Of a stretch of 64,000 nt of DNA, positions 24,801 through 34,185 are shown one piece after another (position 1 is the first letter of the stretch; each line of letters begins with the position of its first letter). The translations under genes and the position numbers were made by a program. Source of the DNA: Scytonema sp. UIC 10036 (lineage in GTDB: Bacteria > Cyanobacteriota > Cyanobacteriia > Cyanobacteriales > Nostocaceae); NCBI RefSeq assembly GCF_009725235.1, contig NZ_WJFC01000032.1, positions 23,993-87,992 on the forward strand. The letters are read 5' to 3'. Under the pieces are notes generated by a model. That model was given only the letters and a program-made list of their open reading frames with translations. It was not told the DNA's origin and did not search any database.

Positions 24801-26108
24801 ATGAATAGTTTGGAAACTATAATTTTAGGTGGTGGCATAACTGGACTAGCTGCTGGTATAACCTCAGGAGCCCCAGTTTTCGAGGCAGTTAATAGTCCTG
24901 GTGGTATTTGTGCTTCTTACTATGTACGTCCAGGTGAAAAAGAACGCCTCAACCAAGCTCCAAAAGATCAAGAAGCTTATCATTTTGAAATTGGTGGAGG
25001 GCATTGGATTTTTGGCGTTGATCCAGCTGTTTTAAATTTTATCACGACTTTAACATCAGTAAAAAGCTACGCTAGACGTTCATCAGTCTACTTTCAAGAA
25101 AAGAAATTATATGTTCCATATCCTATCCAAAATCACCTTCGCTTCCTAAATTCTAAGATTGTAGAACAAGCTTTATCTGAAATGGCTCATCCAAAAAGCT
25201 CATTCTGCACAATGAAAGAGTGGTTAGAGCAGAGTTTTGGTAAAACCCTCTCTGAACTATTTTTCAATCCCTTCCATGAGTTGTATACTGCGGGACTCTA
25301 CAAAAAAATTGCTCCCCAAGATGGCTATAAATCACCAGTAGACTTATCTCTTGCTATTCGAGGTGCCCTGAATGATGTGCCTTCAATTGGTTACAATACT
25401 CAGTTTATTTATCCAGAAGAAGGCTTAAATACTCTAGCTCAACGTATGGCAGAACATTGCAATATCCGTTATGGTAAGCGAGCCGTAAAAATTGATGTAG
25501 AGGCAAAGGAAGTTTTATTTGAAGATAGGAGTACTATCTCATATAAGAAACTAATATCCACTTTGCCACTTAATCGTATGCTGGACATAACTGGGTTAAT
25601 AGTAGAAACTTCTCCAGACCCCTATACATCAGTGTTAGTGCTAAATATTGGTGCAATTAGAGGTGAAAATTGCCCTAACGATCATTGGTTATATAATCCT
25701 GATGCAACTTCAAGTTTTCACCGTGTTGGTTTTTACAGTAATGTAGATAGCTTTTTTCTGCCAAAATCTTCGCGACAAAAGGGAGATCGCGTCAGTATCT
25801 ATGTTGAACGAGCTTTTCTTGGTGGTACTAAGCCTACTGATACTGAAGTCGCTCTCTATAGCAATACGGTTGTTAAGGAACTACAAGACTGGGGCTATAT
25901 AATGGAGGCTGAGGTAGTTGATTCAACGTGGATAGATGTTGCTTATACATGGTCTCTCCCTGAGTCTCAATGGAAACAAGAAGCTTTCAAAGTGTTAGAA
26001 AGGCATAATATTTACCAAATCGGTCGTTACGGACGTTGGATTTTCCAAGGTATTGCAGACTCTATTAGAGATGGCTTTATTATTGGATCGAGCTTTAAAA
26101 AATATTAA
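24801..26108 (+). CDS. FAD-dependent oxidoreductase, UDP-galactopyranose mutase/protoporphyrinogen oxidase-like
   Basis: A 435-residue flavoprotein. The dinucleotide fold LGGGITGLAAG is at 8-18, followed by the acidic VFEA end of strand two and SPGGICASYY. EIGGGHWIFG is the FAD-contacting motif shared by UDP-galactopyranose mutases and protoporphyrinogen oxidases. The ATG at 24801 has GAGAG upstream; the longer frame adds only an unlike hydrophobic leader and is rejected. Within a glycan island the likely task is sugar-nucleotide remodelling, such as furanose formation, or an oxidation step. It lacks clear similarity to bona fide Glf in the substrate part, so the reaction is open. Confidence 0.82.
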   Translation: MNSLETIILGGGITGLAAGITSGAPVFEAVNSPGGICASYYVRPGEKERLNQAPKDQEAYHFEIGGGHWIFGVDPAVLNFITTLTSVKSYARRSSVYFQEKKLYVPYPIQNHLRFLNSKIVEQALSEMAHPKSSFCTMKEWLEQSFGKTLSELFFNPFHELYTAGLYKKIAPQDGYKSPVDLSLAIRGALNDVPSIGYNTQFIYPEEGLNTLAQRMAEHCNIRYGKRAVKIDVEAKEVLFEDRSTISYKKLISTLPLNRMLDITGLIVETSPDPYTSVLVLNIGAIRGENCPNDHWLYNPDATSSFHRVGFYSNVDSFFLPKSSRQKGDRVSIYVERAFLGGTKPTDTEVALYSNTVVKELQDWGYIMEAEVVDSTWIDVAYTWSLPESQWKQEAFKVLERHNIYQIGRYGRWIFQGIADSIRDGFIIGSSFKKY

Positions 26109-26190
26109 TCTTATGGCAATTTTATTTTAGTTATCAAAATGCTCGTTAGATAGCAATCATAATTGAATTGTGAGAAAATTCATAGTAACG

Positions 26191-26331
26191 AAGAACTGCA
26201 TTACTCCTATCCCGCTTGAAGATTACCTAATTAAATAAACCGCACTCGACGCAAAGAGCACGAAGAAAGAGGAGAAGAAGATCGGTAATCTTATGGCGGA
26301 AAGGGAGTAATTTTACATTAATGCAGTTCTT
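26191..26331. mobile_element. MITE-like element M3
   Basis: AAGAACTGCATTA at the left is mirrored by TAATGCAGTTCTT at the right, a perfect 13-bp terminal inverted repeat. Inner parts also pair: GAAGATTACC with GGTAATCTTA, and TTACTCC with GGAGTAA. The 141-bp unit has no reading frame. It lies between the oxidoreductase and the next transferase gene. Confidence 0.78.
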
Positions 26332-26415
26332 ACAATGAGAAATTGCAATTATACATACAAAAGTGTTTTACTTTGATATTGTCAGGTAAAGCAAGTTATA
26401 AGGAAAAAATCAAAG

Positions 26416-27558
26416 ATGAGAATAATAGAAGATAAAGTTTTAATTTTCAATAATTATCCTTTAAATCTTACTGATGGAGGACCAAGTGGGTTTTTAGCTC
26501 ATAATTTGTCAGGTCATACTTCTCAGTACTATGAGATGAATTCAATTGACTTACATTCTTCTTTTAATCAGAGAGTATTTTCTAACTTAATAAGTTCCAT
26601 TAAACAGAGTTCCTTTGAAAAGAAGGCTGCTGGTTTAGATCGGCTTTCTAAATTTAAAGAATGGTGTGTTAATGCCCAACGTATCTTTAAGAAGATTCAA
26701 GCTAAAAATTATAAATTTATTTATTTCCATGATGTTTGGCAACTAAAATCTTGTTTACCATTAATTCTACCTACACAGAAGGTATTATTACAATGCCATT
26801 GTCCTGAGTTACCTTCAGAGGAAATATCTCTACTACAGCCTGAATGTAGCCTAGGTGATGTAGAATGGGCTAGAGAAGCAGAGTATGATGCTTTCTCCAG
26901 AGCAGATATTCTTATATTTCCTAATCATTATACAACAAGAATTTATGCTTCGTTAATTTCTCCTCATTCTACAATATACTATTTGTCAAGTGGTGCTAGG
27001 GAAGTAAAAGATCTTAGACAGTATCCTATAGATAGAGAAATAATAAATCTCCTATATATAGGAAGAAGAAATCAAATTAAAGGCTTTGATATCATACTGA
27101 ATTCTTTTCAAGAAGCTTATAAATTAAGAAAAAATTTAAATTTAATACTACTAGGTCTAGGAAAGCAAATTCTTAGTGAAGAAGGTATATACGATATTGG
27201 CTTTAGTTCTTCACCACATCAATGGATTTATAACTGCGATTATGTTATAAACTGTAACCGTCAAAGTTACTTTGATCTGAGTGTTTTAGAAACATTGTCT
27301 GTCGGAACGCCTCTAATTATCTCAACAAATTTTGGGCATCAGCAACTTGCTGAGGATAACTCGCAAGGTATTATTGATATAGGTGAACCTACAATACAAA
27401 ATTTGCTTAATACCTTACTTTCTCAAGTACTTATAAAGAAAGAGTTTAACCAAAAAGCTGTTCAGGAAAATAAGTTGCTTTATCAGCAGAAATATTCAGA
27501 TTCAGTTTATAGAAAAAACTTGAATAACTTACTGAGTAAAATTATTTTTTCAAAATAA
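26416..27558 (+). CDS. Glycosyltransferase, GT-B fold, family 4-like
   Basis: A 380-residue protein. NYPLNLTDGGPSGFLAHNLS opens the N-terminal domain. NLLYIGRRNQIKGFDIILNS (about 212-231) is the linker to the donor domain of family 4 enzymes. The donor site is atypical: SYFDLSVLETLSVGTPLIIS has E-T in place of the usual E-x7-E start, so the first glutamate seems replaced by Asp. No signal peptide. The gene is very A/T rich, more so than most of the island. AAGGAAAAAAT precedes the ATG. Cytoplasmic sugar transfer in the glycan pathway is inferred from fold and position. Confidence 0.8.
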   Translation: MRIIEDKVLIFNNYPLNLTDGGPSGFLAHNLSGHTSQYYEMNSIDLHSSFNQRVFSNLISSIKQSSFEKKAAGLDRLSKFKEWCVNAQRIFKKIQAKNYKFIYFHDVWQLKSCLPLILPTQKVLLQCHCPELPSEEISLLQPECSLGDVEWAREAEYDAFSRADILIFPNHYTTRIYASLISPHSTIYYLSSGAREVKDLRQYPIDREIINLLYIGRRNQIKGFDIILNSFQEAYKLRKNLNLILLGLGKQILSEEGIYDIGFSSSPHQWIYNCDYVINCNRQSYFDLSVLETLSVGTPLIISTNFGHQQLAEDNSQGIIDIGEPTIQNLLNTLLSQVLIKKEFNQKAVQENKLLYQQKYSDSVYRKNLNNLLSKIIFSK

Positions 27559-27666
27559 AACAAGTAACTCTAATAGCATATGGAAAGTTATAATTTTATT
27601 TCTTCATTTACTACTTATTCATTCAGTTATATTTTTGTAATTTTTTTTTAATTATAGCAAAGTTTT

Positions 27667-29241
27667 ATGAGCGAGCTGGTTACATGGTTACTTCCTATAA
27701 AAAATGGTATGCCCTACTTGCCAGAAACGTTGGCATCAATTGAAGCACAAACATATAAAAATTGGAAAGTTTTGGTATGGGATAACGGATCAACTGACGA
27801 TACTTTAGAAGAATTACAAAAGTGGATACCTTCTCGTTTACCAGGTCAAATCATTACAGGAAAACATCTAACTTTGGGGGATTCTTTAGCGAAGATGGTG
27901 GAGAAATGCCAGACAGAATTCTGTGCTCGAATCGATGCTGATGATATTAACCTGCCTGAACGTTTAGAAAAACAAGTTGCCTTTTTGGAGGTACATCCAG
28001 AGGTAGCAGTCCTGGGTAGCCAAATGTATTACATGAACGCACAAGGATTTGATGATGTTGATTTATACAACGTACCAATTGCTCATAATGACATTATTCA
28101 TGCAATGTTAACAAAAAACAGTATTGCTCATCCATCAGTTCTATTTAGACGTTCTGCTATTTTAAAAGTTGGTAATTATCGGCATTTATCCGAATGGCAG
28201 GGTGTAAATGTAGAAGATTATGACCTGTGGCTACGAGTTGCTGCTACAAATTACTATAAATTAGCCAATTTGGATGTACCATTAGTCCGATATCGGATTC
28301 ATGATAAAAGTACAACCCAAATAGCAATTCGCGAAAACCGAATTAATCAAGCATTAGACGAATGCTTCTATAAAAATGCTCCACTTCTTTTTGGTTGTAC
28401 GCAAGGTGAAGCCAAACTGTTGAGAGAAAAGAAGCATATTTGCGCGATTAAACCACTTTATAAAATTGCAAATCATTTACAACAGAATCAAGGTGGTGAG
28501 TTAATGAATAGACTTCTTGCTGATTCATTTATTCAAGCGGCAAAAAGTCTTGTGTCTTCTAAAGATATTATCTCTAGATTAGCTATAGCCAGCTTAGAAC
28601 AGCAACCGTATGCTTTAAGTGAGGAAATATTTAGTATCGGGAAAACAGTATTTTTAAATTTTATAAAAAATAAAATCTATAATGATAAATTACGTAAAGA
28701 TTTGCTAGATATCATTTGGAAAAAAAGGCTAAATAAGTGGTTAAAAGAAAAAGCAAGAGGAGGAACATTTATTCATAAAACAATTAGTTTTTGTGAAGGT
28801 AATAGACCAATTTTCTCAGCTATAGAAATAGCTGAGAAATGTTATATAGAGCAAGATTTTACCCTATGGCTGAGTCAAGATAAGGGAGCAAATCCAAAAT
28901 TTATTATGAAGAGACGAGCTTATATTGGGAGAAATACATTTATTGGAGTATTCCATCCAATTACTATAGGAGAAGCCTCTCAGATAGGTGCTTATTCTTA
29001 TCTTATTTCTGCAAATCACTGCTATGAAAGGCGGGACATTCCAATTATTGAACAAGGGTTTGTAGGAGCAGAAATTGTAATTGAAGATGATGTTTGGTTG
29101 GGAACTCATGTGGTTGTGCTTCCAGGAGTGACTATAGGACAAGGAGCAATTGTAGCTGCTGGTAGTGTTGTGACTAAAGATATTCCTCCATATCAAGTTT
29201 GGGGAGGCGTACCAGCTAAGTTTATTAAACATCGTCCTTAA
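27667..29241 (+). CDS. Glycosyltransferase family 2 fused to a hexapeptide acetyltransferase
   Basis: A 524-residue two-domain enzyme. Residues 1-260 are a GT-A transferase: [20 protein letters not shown], the DADD metal site at 90-93 and a VEDYDLWLR motif near 186. Residues about 290-400 are a helical linker without recognised family. From about 408 to the end is a left-handed beta-helix acyltransferase of the maltose-O-acetyltransferase type: [20 protein letters not shown] and [20 protein letters not shown]. One polypeptide may thus add a sugar and acetylate it. The fusion is intact, with no stop or frame slip between the parts. It is followed by a 417-base gap. Confidence 0.9.
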   Translation: MSELVTWLLPIKNGMPYLPETLASIEAQTYKNWKVLVWDNGSTDDTLEELQKWIPSRLPGQIITGKHLTLGDSLAKMVEKCQTEFCARIDADDINLPERLEKQVAFLEVHPEVAVLGSQMYYMNAQGFDDVDLYNVPIAHNDIIHAMLTKNSIAHPSVLFRRSAILKVGNYRHLSEWQGVNVEDYDLWLRVAATNYYKLANLDVPLVRYRIHDKSTTQIAIRENRINQALDECFYKNAPLLFGCTQGEAKLLREKKHICAIKPLYKIANHLQQNQGGELMNRLLADSFIQAAKSLVSSKDIISRLAIASLEQQPYALSEEIFSIGKTVFLNFIKNKIYNDKLRKDLLDIIWKKRLNKWLKEKARGGTFIHKTISFCEGNRPIFSAIEIAEKCYIEQDFTLWLSQDKGANPKFIMKRRAYIGRNTFIGVFHPITIGEASQIGAYSYLISANHCYERRDIPIIEQGFVGAEIVIEDDVWLGTHVVVLPGVTIGQGAIVAAGSVVTKDIPPYQVWGGVPAKFIKHRP

Positions 29242-29658
29242 CGAAAAATAAAGCTATTACAGTTTTTGAGCCTGATACTACGGTTTTCAAGACTTAAGAT
29301 ATAAAATACCTCAGTTCGTCACTTAGGAATCACTTCCTTAAACAAAATACAGGCTTATAGTTAATTTTTGAAAAAGATATGAATCATAAACATCATCTAT
29401 ACTTTGGACGAGCATAAGCTGAGTTTTTACATAAATCACACGTTTTGTAGGACGTAAAGCTGCAGCCTTACAACTATGGCTCATTTGCCGAAAAATTACT
29501 GTGATTTTGGTTTCAAAAGTACAATCTGTGCCTTTTTAAAGTATACTCAAAATTGAGCCGTAGTATTCTTAGTAAGAATCCAACTAGATTCCTATAGTTT
29601 CTAAATGCCGCTAGAAGTGCCTTCAACTTTTATCAAATATTACTGTTTTTGAAAAATA
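29242..29658. other. Gap without gene, weak inverted repeat
   Basis: No reading frame of note. ATACTACGG near 29276 and CCGTAGTAT near 29552 form a 9-bp inverted pair 270 bases apart, a possible end pair of another decayed small element. A promoter for the following transferases may lie here. Confidence 0.45.
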
Positions 29659-30819
29659 ATGAGAATTGCTTTTGTATCAACAATGGCTGGTTATCCTTGG
29701 GGAGGTAGTGAGTATCTATGGGCAGCAGCAGCAGCACAAGCTCTTGAGGAAGGACATGAGGTATTTATCTCTATCTATGATTGGTCTACAAATCATCCAT
29801 TAATCACTAAGCTTCAGCATCAGGGGGCACGCTTACTTGCTCGACCTCGATTCCCTAAGTATCCATGTTTACTTTCTAAAGTTTTCAAAAAATTATTGCA
29901 ATTTTGTTTTATAACACCAGCATTTTCTAATTCATTATATAAATCTGTTTTCGATTGTCATCCAGATATTATTTGTATTAGTCAAGGTAGCAGCTATGAA
30001 GCTATCTATATTCCAGATTTTTTACATTTACTTAGTGGTAATTCGATTCCCTACATAGTTATTTGTCAATTTAACTCTGATACGGTTTCACTTGACAGTT
30101 CTACTAGGAACAAAGTCCAACGATTCTTCAATCAGGCTGCTGGCGTTGCTTTTGTTTCACATGACAACCTTAAATTAGCCGAACGCCAACTGGCTCAATC
30201 TTTGTCTAATGCAGTCATAGTACAAAATCCTGTTAACTTGCTAGATTGTAGTTTAGTTCCCTGTCCACCACAATCAACAGTGAGTTTTGCTAGTGTTGCT
30301 CGCTTAGAAGCAGCTTGCAAAGGTCAAGACGTACTGCTCGAAGCCCTTAGTTTTCCAACGTGGAAACAACGAGATTGGCAATGTTGCCTTTATGGTTCTG
30401 GTCCTGACCAAGCTTACTTGGAAGCTTTAGCTCAGCACTATGGTATTGGTGACAGAATTAAATTTATGGGACATATTAACGATGTTCGAGCAATTTGGGA
30501 AGATAACCATATTTTAGTTCTCCCTTCTAGAGCAGAAGGTACACCTCTAGCCTTAGTGGAGGCAATGCTATGTGGTCGTCCTGCTGTTGTTACTGATGTT
30601 GGAGGTAATACAGAGTGGATAAAAGAATCGCAAACTGGTTTCATTGCAGAAGCTCCAACTACTAAGTCTTTCAGTGCTGCTCTAGAAAGGGCATGGTTAG
30701 TTCAAGACGAGTGGAAACAAATGGGCGTTAAAGCACATGAATATGCTAAAGCCAATTTTGATCCTTTGACGGTGCAAAAATTACTCAACATGATTCTTAA
30801 TGCTACAAAAAGGAAGTAG
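29659..30819 (+). CDS. Glycosyltransferase family 4
   Basis: A 386-residue GT-B enzyme. FVSTMAGYPWGGSEYLWAAA (residues 4-23) is the N-terminal acceptor-domain loop. SFASVARLEAACKGQDVLLE begins the donor domain. The E-x7-E pair is in AEGTPLALVEAMLCGRPAVV (about 294-313), and the GGNTEWI stretch follows. The stop lies 1 base before the ATG of the next transferase, so the two are coupled. It should work in the cytoplasm on lipid-linked glycan; donor and linkage are unknown. Confidence 0.9.
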   Translation: MRIAFVSTMAGYPWGGSEYLWAAAAAQALEEGHEVFISIYDWSTNHPLITKLQHQGARLLARPRFPKYPCLLSKVFKKLLQFCFITPAFSNSLYKSVFDCHPDIICISQGSSYEAIYIPDFLHLLSGNSIPYIVICQFNSDTVSLDSSTRNKVQRFFNQAAGVAFVSHDNLKLAERQLAQSLSNAVIVQNPVNLLDCSLVPCPPQSTVSFASVARLEAACKGQDVLLEALSFPTWKQRDWQCCLYGSGPDQAYLEALAQHYGIGDRIKFMGHINDVRAIWEDNHILVLPSRAEGTPLALVEAMLCGRPAVVTDVGGNTEWIKESQTGFIAEAPTTKSFSAALERAWLVQDEWKQMGVKAHEYAKANFDPLTVQKLLNMILNATKRK

Positions 30820-30820
30820 T

Positions 30821-31723
30821 ATGCAACATATTGTTTTAAGTGTTATCATCTGTACTCACAATCCAAGGCTAAATTACCTTGAGAGAGTATTACAAGCTCT
30901 GAAGAACCAAACTTTACCAACCGAGTTGTGGGAACTCTTACTTATTGATAATGCTAGTGACAAACTTCTTTCATCAGAAGTTGACTTAAGCTGGCATCCT
31001 CAATCTCGTTATATTCGTGAAGAAAAGCTAGGTTTAACGCCTGCTCGTTTAAGAGGTATTAAAGAAACAGTAGCTGAAACTTTGGTCTTTGTTGATGATG
31101 ATAACGTTTTAGACTCAGATTATTTAGAAGTTGCGTCGAAAATCAGCAAAGATTGGCCCATCCTTGGTGCTTGGGGTGGACAAATCAGACCTGAGTTTGA
31201 AGAGATTCCTCCAGATTGGACAAAACCTTACTGGGGAGCTTTAGCAATTAAAGAATTTGACCAAGATATGTGGTCGAACTTGCTTGAAGCTATCCCAACT
31301 GGTGCAGGAATGTGTGTCCGAAAAATTATAGCTCAGAAGTATAGTGAATTAACCCATAACAACCAAAAACGGCTTCTATTAGACAGAAGAGGTAAGTTAT
31401 TAACTTCTGCTGGGGATTTAGATCTAGCACGCACAACTCGCGATCTGAACTTGGGTACGGGGTTATTTGTTGCTTTGAAGCTCACTCACTTGATTCCAGC
31501 CTACAGGTTACAGGAGAAATACTTAATTCGATGGTTAGAAGGGAATTCGTACTCTTGCACGATACTTAATTATATCAGAGGTGAGGTACCTCCACCAGTC
31601 GATTTTACCTGGGTTAGAAAACTAATTGATTTGTATCGCCTTTTGCGTATGAAACCTAGACAGCGCCGTTTTCATCAAGCTTGGCAGCGGGGAAGAATGC
31701 TAGCTATCAAGGAGATATTATAA
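30821..31723 (+). CDS. Glycosyltransferase family 2
   Basis: A 300-residue GT-A enzyme. LSVIICTHNPRLNYLERVLQ opens the fold, and VDDDN at 91-95 is the metal site. The mid-part EAIPTGAGMCVRK is a typical acceptor loop. An upstream in-frame start would overlap the previous gene by 20 bases. The ATG at 30821 is preferred since AGGAAG lies just before it. Similar 300-residue enzymes are frequent in cyanobacterial glycan islands. Confidence 0.9.
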   Translation: MQHIVLSVIICTHNPRLNYLERVLQALKNQTLPTELWELLLIDNASDKLLSSEVDLSWHPQSRYIREEKLGLTPARLRGIKETVAETLVFVDDDNVLDSDYLEVASKISKDWPILGAWGGQIRPEFEEIPPDWTKPYWGALAIKEFDQDMWSNLLEAIPTGAGMCVRKIIAQKYSELTHNNQKRLLLDRRGKLLTSAGDLDLARTTRDLNLGTGLFVALKLTHLIPAYRLQEKYLIRWLEGNSYSCTILNYIRGEVPPPVDFTWVRKLIDLYRLLRMKPRQRRFHQAWQRGRMLAIKEIL

Positions 31724-31944
31724 ATTGTCAGTATAGATACAGTTTTATTACAAAAATAACAATAGCGATATATAAGCATTGGCTCGCACCATCATACCTG
31801 ACTAAGTCCTTATTTTTAATGAAACGTTATCTGAATTTAAGGATGAACGGAATTAAGCAGCGACTGCGTTCATTCAATATGTAATCTCATATAATCAGGG
31901 TTTTTTATGGAATTCAAATCAAAGACTTTTGGGAGATGTAACGA

Positions 31945-32922
31945 ATGATTTATAATCAATCAAAAGCAGTTTTAACAATAGCAACTGGCAAATTAATTTA
32001 TATCCAGATGGCGGTTAATCTTGCACGTTCTTTTAAGTGGTGGCACAAAAATAGTTCAATAAAATTTGTATTAGCAACTGACCAGAAACATTTACTTCCT
32101 GAAGATTTGCTAGATATTGAAATTATTGAATTGCAACCAGGGGAGTACGGTTATGGCTTTTCTCCTAAGTTGTATTTAGACAAACTCGCTCCAGCTAAAC
32201 ATACTCTCTTTATTGATGCAGATTGTCTCTGCGTAAATTCTTTGGACTCAGTATTCGAGCGCTTTGCAGGTCATGCAGTTTCTGTAGTTGGAGGAACAAT
32301 TTCCCAAGGTGAATGGTTTGGTGATGTCGCAAGAGTGTGTCAACGCTTCAAAGTAGCAGTTTTACCCAAGTTTAATGGGGGTGTTTACTACCTAGAAAAG
32401 GGTGAACTAAGCGATCGTGTCTACAGTACTGCTCGTGAATTAGAACCCCAATACGACGAGATTGGTTTAGTGCGGTTGCGGAATCGTCCGAACGATGAAT
32501 TATTGATGGCTATCGCTATGGCGTTACATAACCAGACTCCTATCCCCGACGATGGATCTATTATGAGTGACCCCCAAGCTTGTCCTGGTGCATTATTCAT
32601 AGATGTATTGCGAGGAAAGTCACGTCTGCTAAATCCTCCTGCTCCTCACCCTAAACATCAAGCCTGGTATCCCTTTACGGAAGTTAATCCAGTTATAGTA
32701 CATTTTTTAGGGGATTACACCACAAAATACCCTTATAAGCGAGAGGAATTCAAGTTGTTACTGGCAGGATCTGAAGGTTGGCCAATTAGGGCAGCCGATC
32801 TATGGGCTACTGTGTTTCGCACCATTCCTTTGTTGAGTATTCAGATTTTGAAGAATACTCTGCGACCTGCTTACCGAAAATTGTTTGGTACTAGACGTAT
32901 AGCGGTTTCAGAGCGTCTGTAA
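31945..32922 (+). CDS. GT-A-like glycosyltransferase with DAD motif
   Basis: A 325-residue protein. LTIATGKLIYIQMAVNLARS and LFIDADCLCVNSLDSVFERF (DAD at 91-93) give the GT-8-like layout of a nucleotide-sugar fold with a metal site. KFNGGVYYLEKG near 142-153 fits the acceptor-side motif of such enzymes, and IVHFLGDYTTKYPY near 255 gives the late His-Phe motif. The exact family is uncertain. A 221-base gap without a supported gene precedes it. A 44-base spacer separates it from the next transferase. Confidence 0.78.
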   Translation: MIYNQSKAVLTIATGKLIYIQMAVNLARSFKWWHKNSSIKFVLATDQKHLLPEDLLDIEIIELQPGEYGYGFSPKLYLDKLAPAKHTLFIDADCLCVNSLDSVFERFAGHAVSVVGGTISQGEWFGDVARVCQRFKVAVLPKFNGGVYYLEKGELSDRVYSTARELEPQYDEIGLVRLRNRPNDELLMAIAMALHNQTPIPDDGSIMSDPQACPGALFIDVLRGKSRLLNPPAPHPKHQAWYPFTEVNPVIVHFLGDYTTKYPYKREEFKLLLAGSEGWPIRAADLWATVFRTIPLLSIQILKNTLRPAYRKLFGTRRIAVSERL

Positions 32923-32966
32923 AATGACGGTAATTGCTGCATATAGCTTGTCAGGTAAATAATCTA

Positions 32967-33935
32967 ATGGATGTTTCTGTTATTATTCCGACTTATAATC
33001 GCCTTTGGTGTCTTCCCAAAGCGATAGAGTCTTGCCGCCACACTCAATGTCAAACTGAAATCATTGTAGTTGATGATGGCAGTTCTGATGGCACTTGGGA
33101 ATGGCTACAAACTCAACCAGACATTATTAGTCTGCGACAGGATAACTGGGGTAAATGCTGGGCTGTTAATCGTGGTTTTACCTTTGCCCAAGGTAAGTAT
33201 ATACGCTTTCTAGACTCTGATGACTGGCTCTGCCCTGAAGCAATTGATCGACAGTTTGAGTTGACCATAACACAGGAAACAGACGTAGTAGTTGGAGGCT
33301 ACGAAGTGTATTCACAAGAAGGAACACTTCTGCGGCAAGTTTACTGGAATGATTGCGATGATTTCGTAGCTCAACAACTGGGTGAGTGCGATAGTTCTCA
33401 TTACTCTGCTTACCTATTTCGTAGAGAATTTCTCAAAGATATTCCCCATCGTCCAGACTACGCTTGGCGCGATGACCGTCTATTAATCATTGAGGTAGCC
33501 ATAGCAAATCCTAAAGTTGCAGTCTATCCACAACCTACCTTTTGTCATCGTCATCATTCTCAAACCCGACTACAATTTCAGCAAGGAATGACAGCAGTAG
33601 CTACAAATTTACAACATTTGACACTTTACAAAAAGTGCCTTAGTAAACTTGCTGCAAGAGATCAGCTTACCCCACGCCGCCGAAAAGCAAGCTGTAAAAT
33701 ACTTTGGTCTCTTGCTCATTGGATTGCGTATACTCATCTACATGAGGCTTGCGAAGTTGTGGATTGGATTTATCAGCTAGATCCTGATTTTCAACCTCCT
33801 GAGCCGGGGTTGTTAGGAAAGCTATACACTTATCTTGGCTTTCGGCATACAGAAAATTTATTATGGCTGCGGCGGAATATCTTGACTTTGTTTGGTAAAC
33901 GTTCAAACATAAAATATCATGATTTTTCAGTTTGA
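32967..33935 (+). CDS. Glycosyltransferase family 2
   Basis: A 322-residue GT-A enzyme. DVSVIIPTYNRLWCLPKAIE opens the fold; the nucleotide Asp pair is VVDDGSSDGT (35-44) and the metal site is FLDSDDW (81-87). The RDDRLL stretch near 169 supplies the catalytic-base region. The start at 32967 was chosen because a longer version adds MLHIACQVNNL, which has no family counterpart. The C-terminal 100 residues are helical, as in many capsule transferases. Confidence 0.9.
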   Translation: MDVSVIIPTYNRLWCLPKAIESCRHTQCQTEIIVVDDGSSDGTWEWLQTQPDIISLRQDNWGKCWAVNRGFTFAQGKYIRFLDSDDWLCPEAIDRQFELTITQETDVVVGGYEVYSQEGTLLRQVYWNDCDDFVAQQLGECDSSHYSAYLFRREFLKDIPHRPDYAWRDDRLLIIEVAIANPKVAVYPQPTFCHRHHSQTRLQFQQGMTAVATNLQHLTLYKKCLSKLAARDQLTPRRRKASCKILWSLAHWIAYTHLHEACEVVDWIYQLDPDFQPPEPGLLGKLYTYLGFRHTENLLWLRRNILTLFGKRSNIKYHDFSV

Positions 33936-34185
33936 ACTGAAACACATTAACGAAAATAAATTCTCATAATAACTTCAGATGCTCCTACCTAGAACAGTAC
34001 TTAACACCATTAACTACTTACTACTTCAACCGCTAAATATACATCTCGATACCTTAACATCTGAGAAATTGGAAAAGGTTTTTATCTCTATGCATTGGGA
34101 GTTAATACCTCTTTAGGGTAAAGACTTGTTCAAACCGATGCTCTGTTTACACGTAGTATCTCATAGAAACTTTCTACACTAAGCT

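Noticed and set aside
31681..31884. 67-codon plus-strand frame after a family 2 glycosyltransferase
   Set aside because: It starts inside the real gene in a different frame and has no motif or ribosome binding site.
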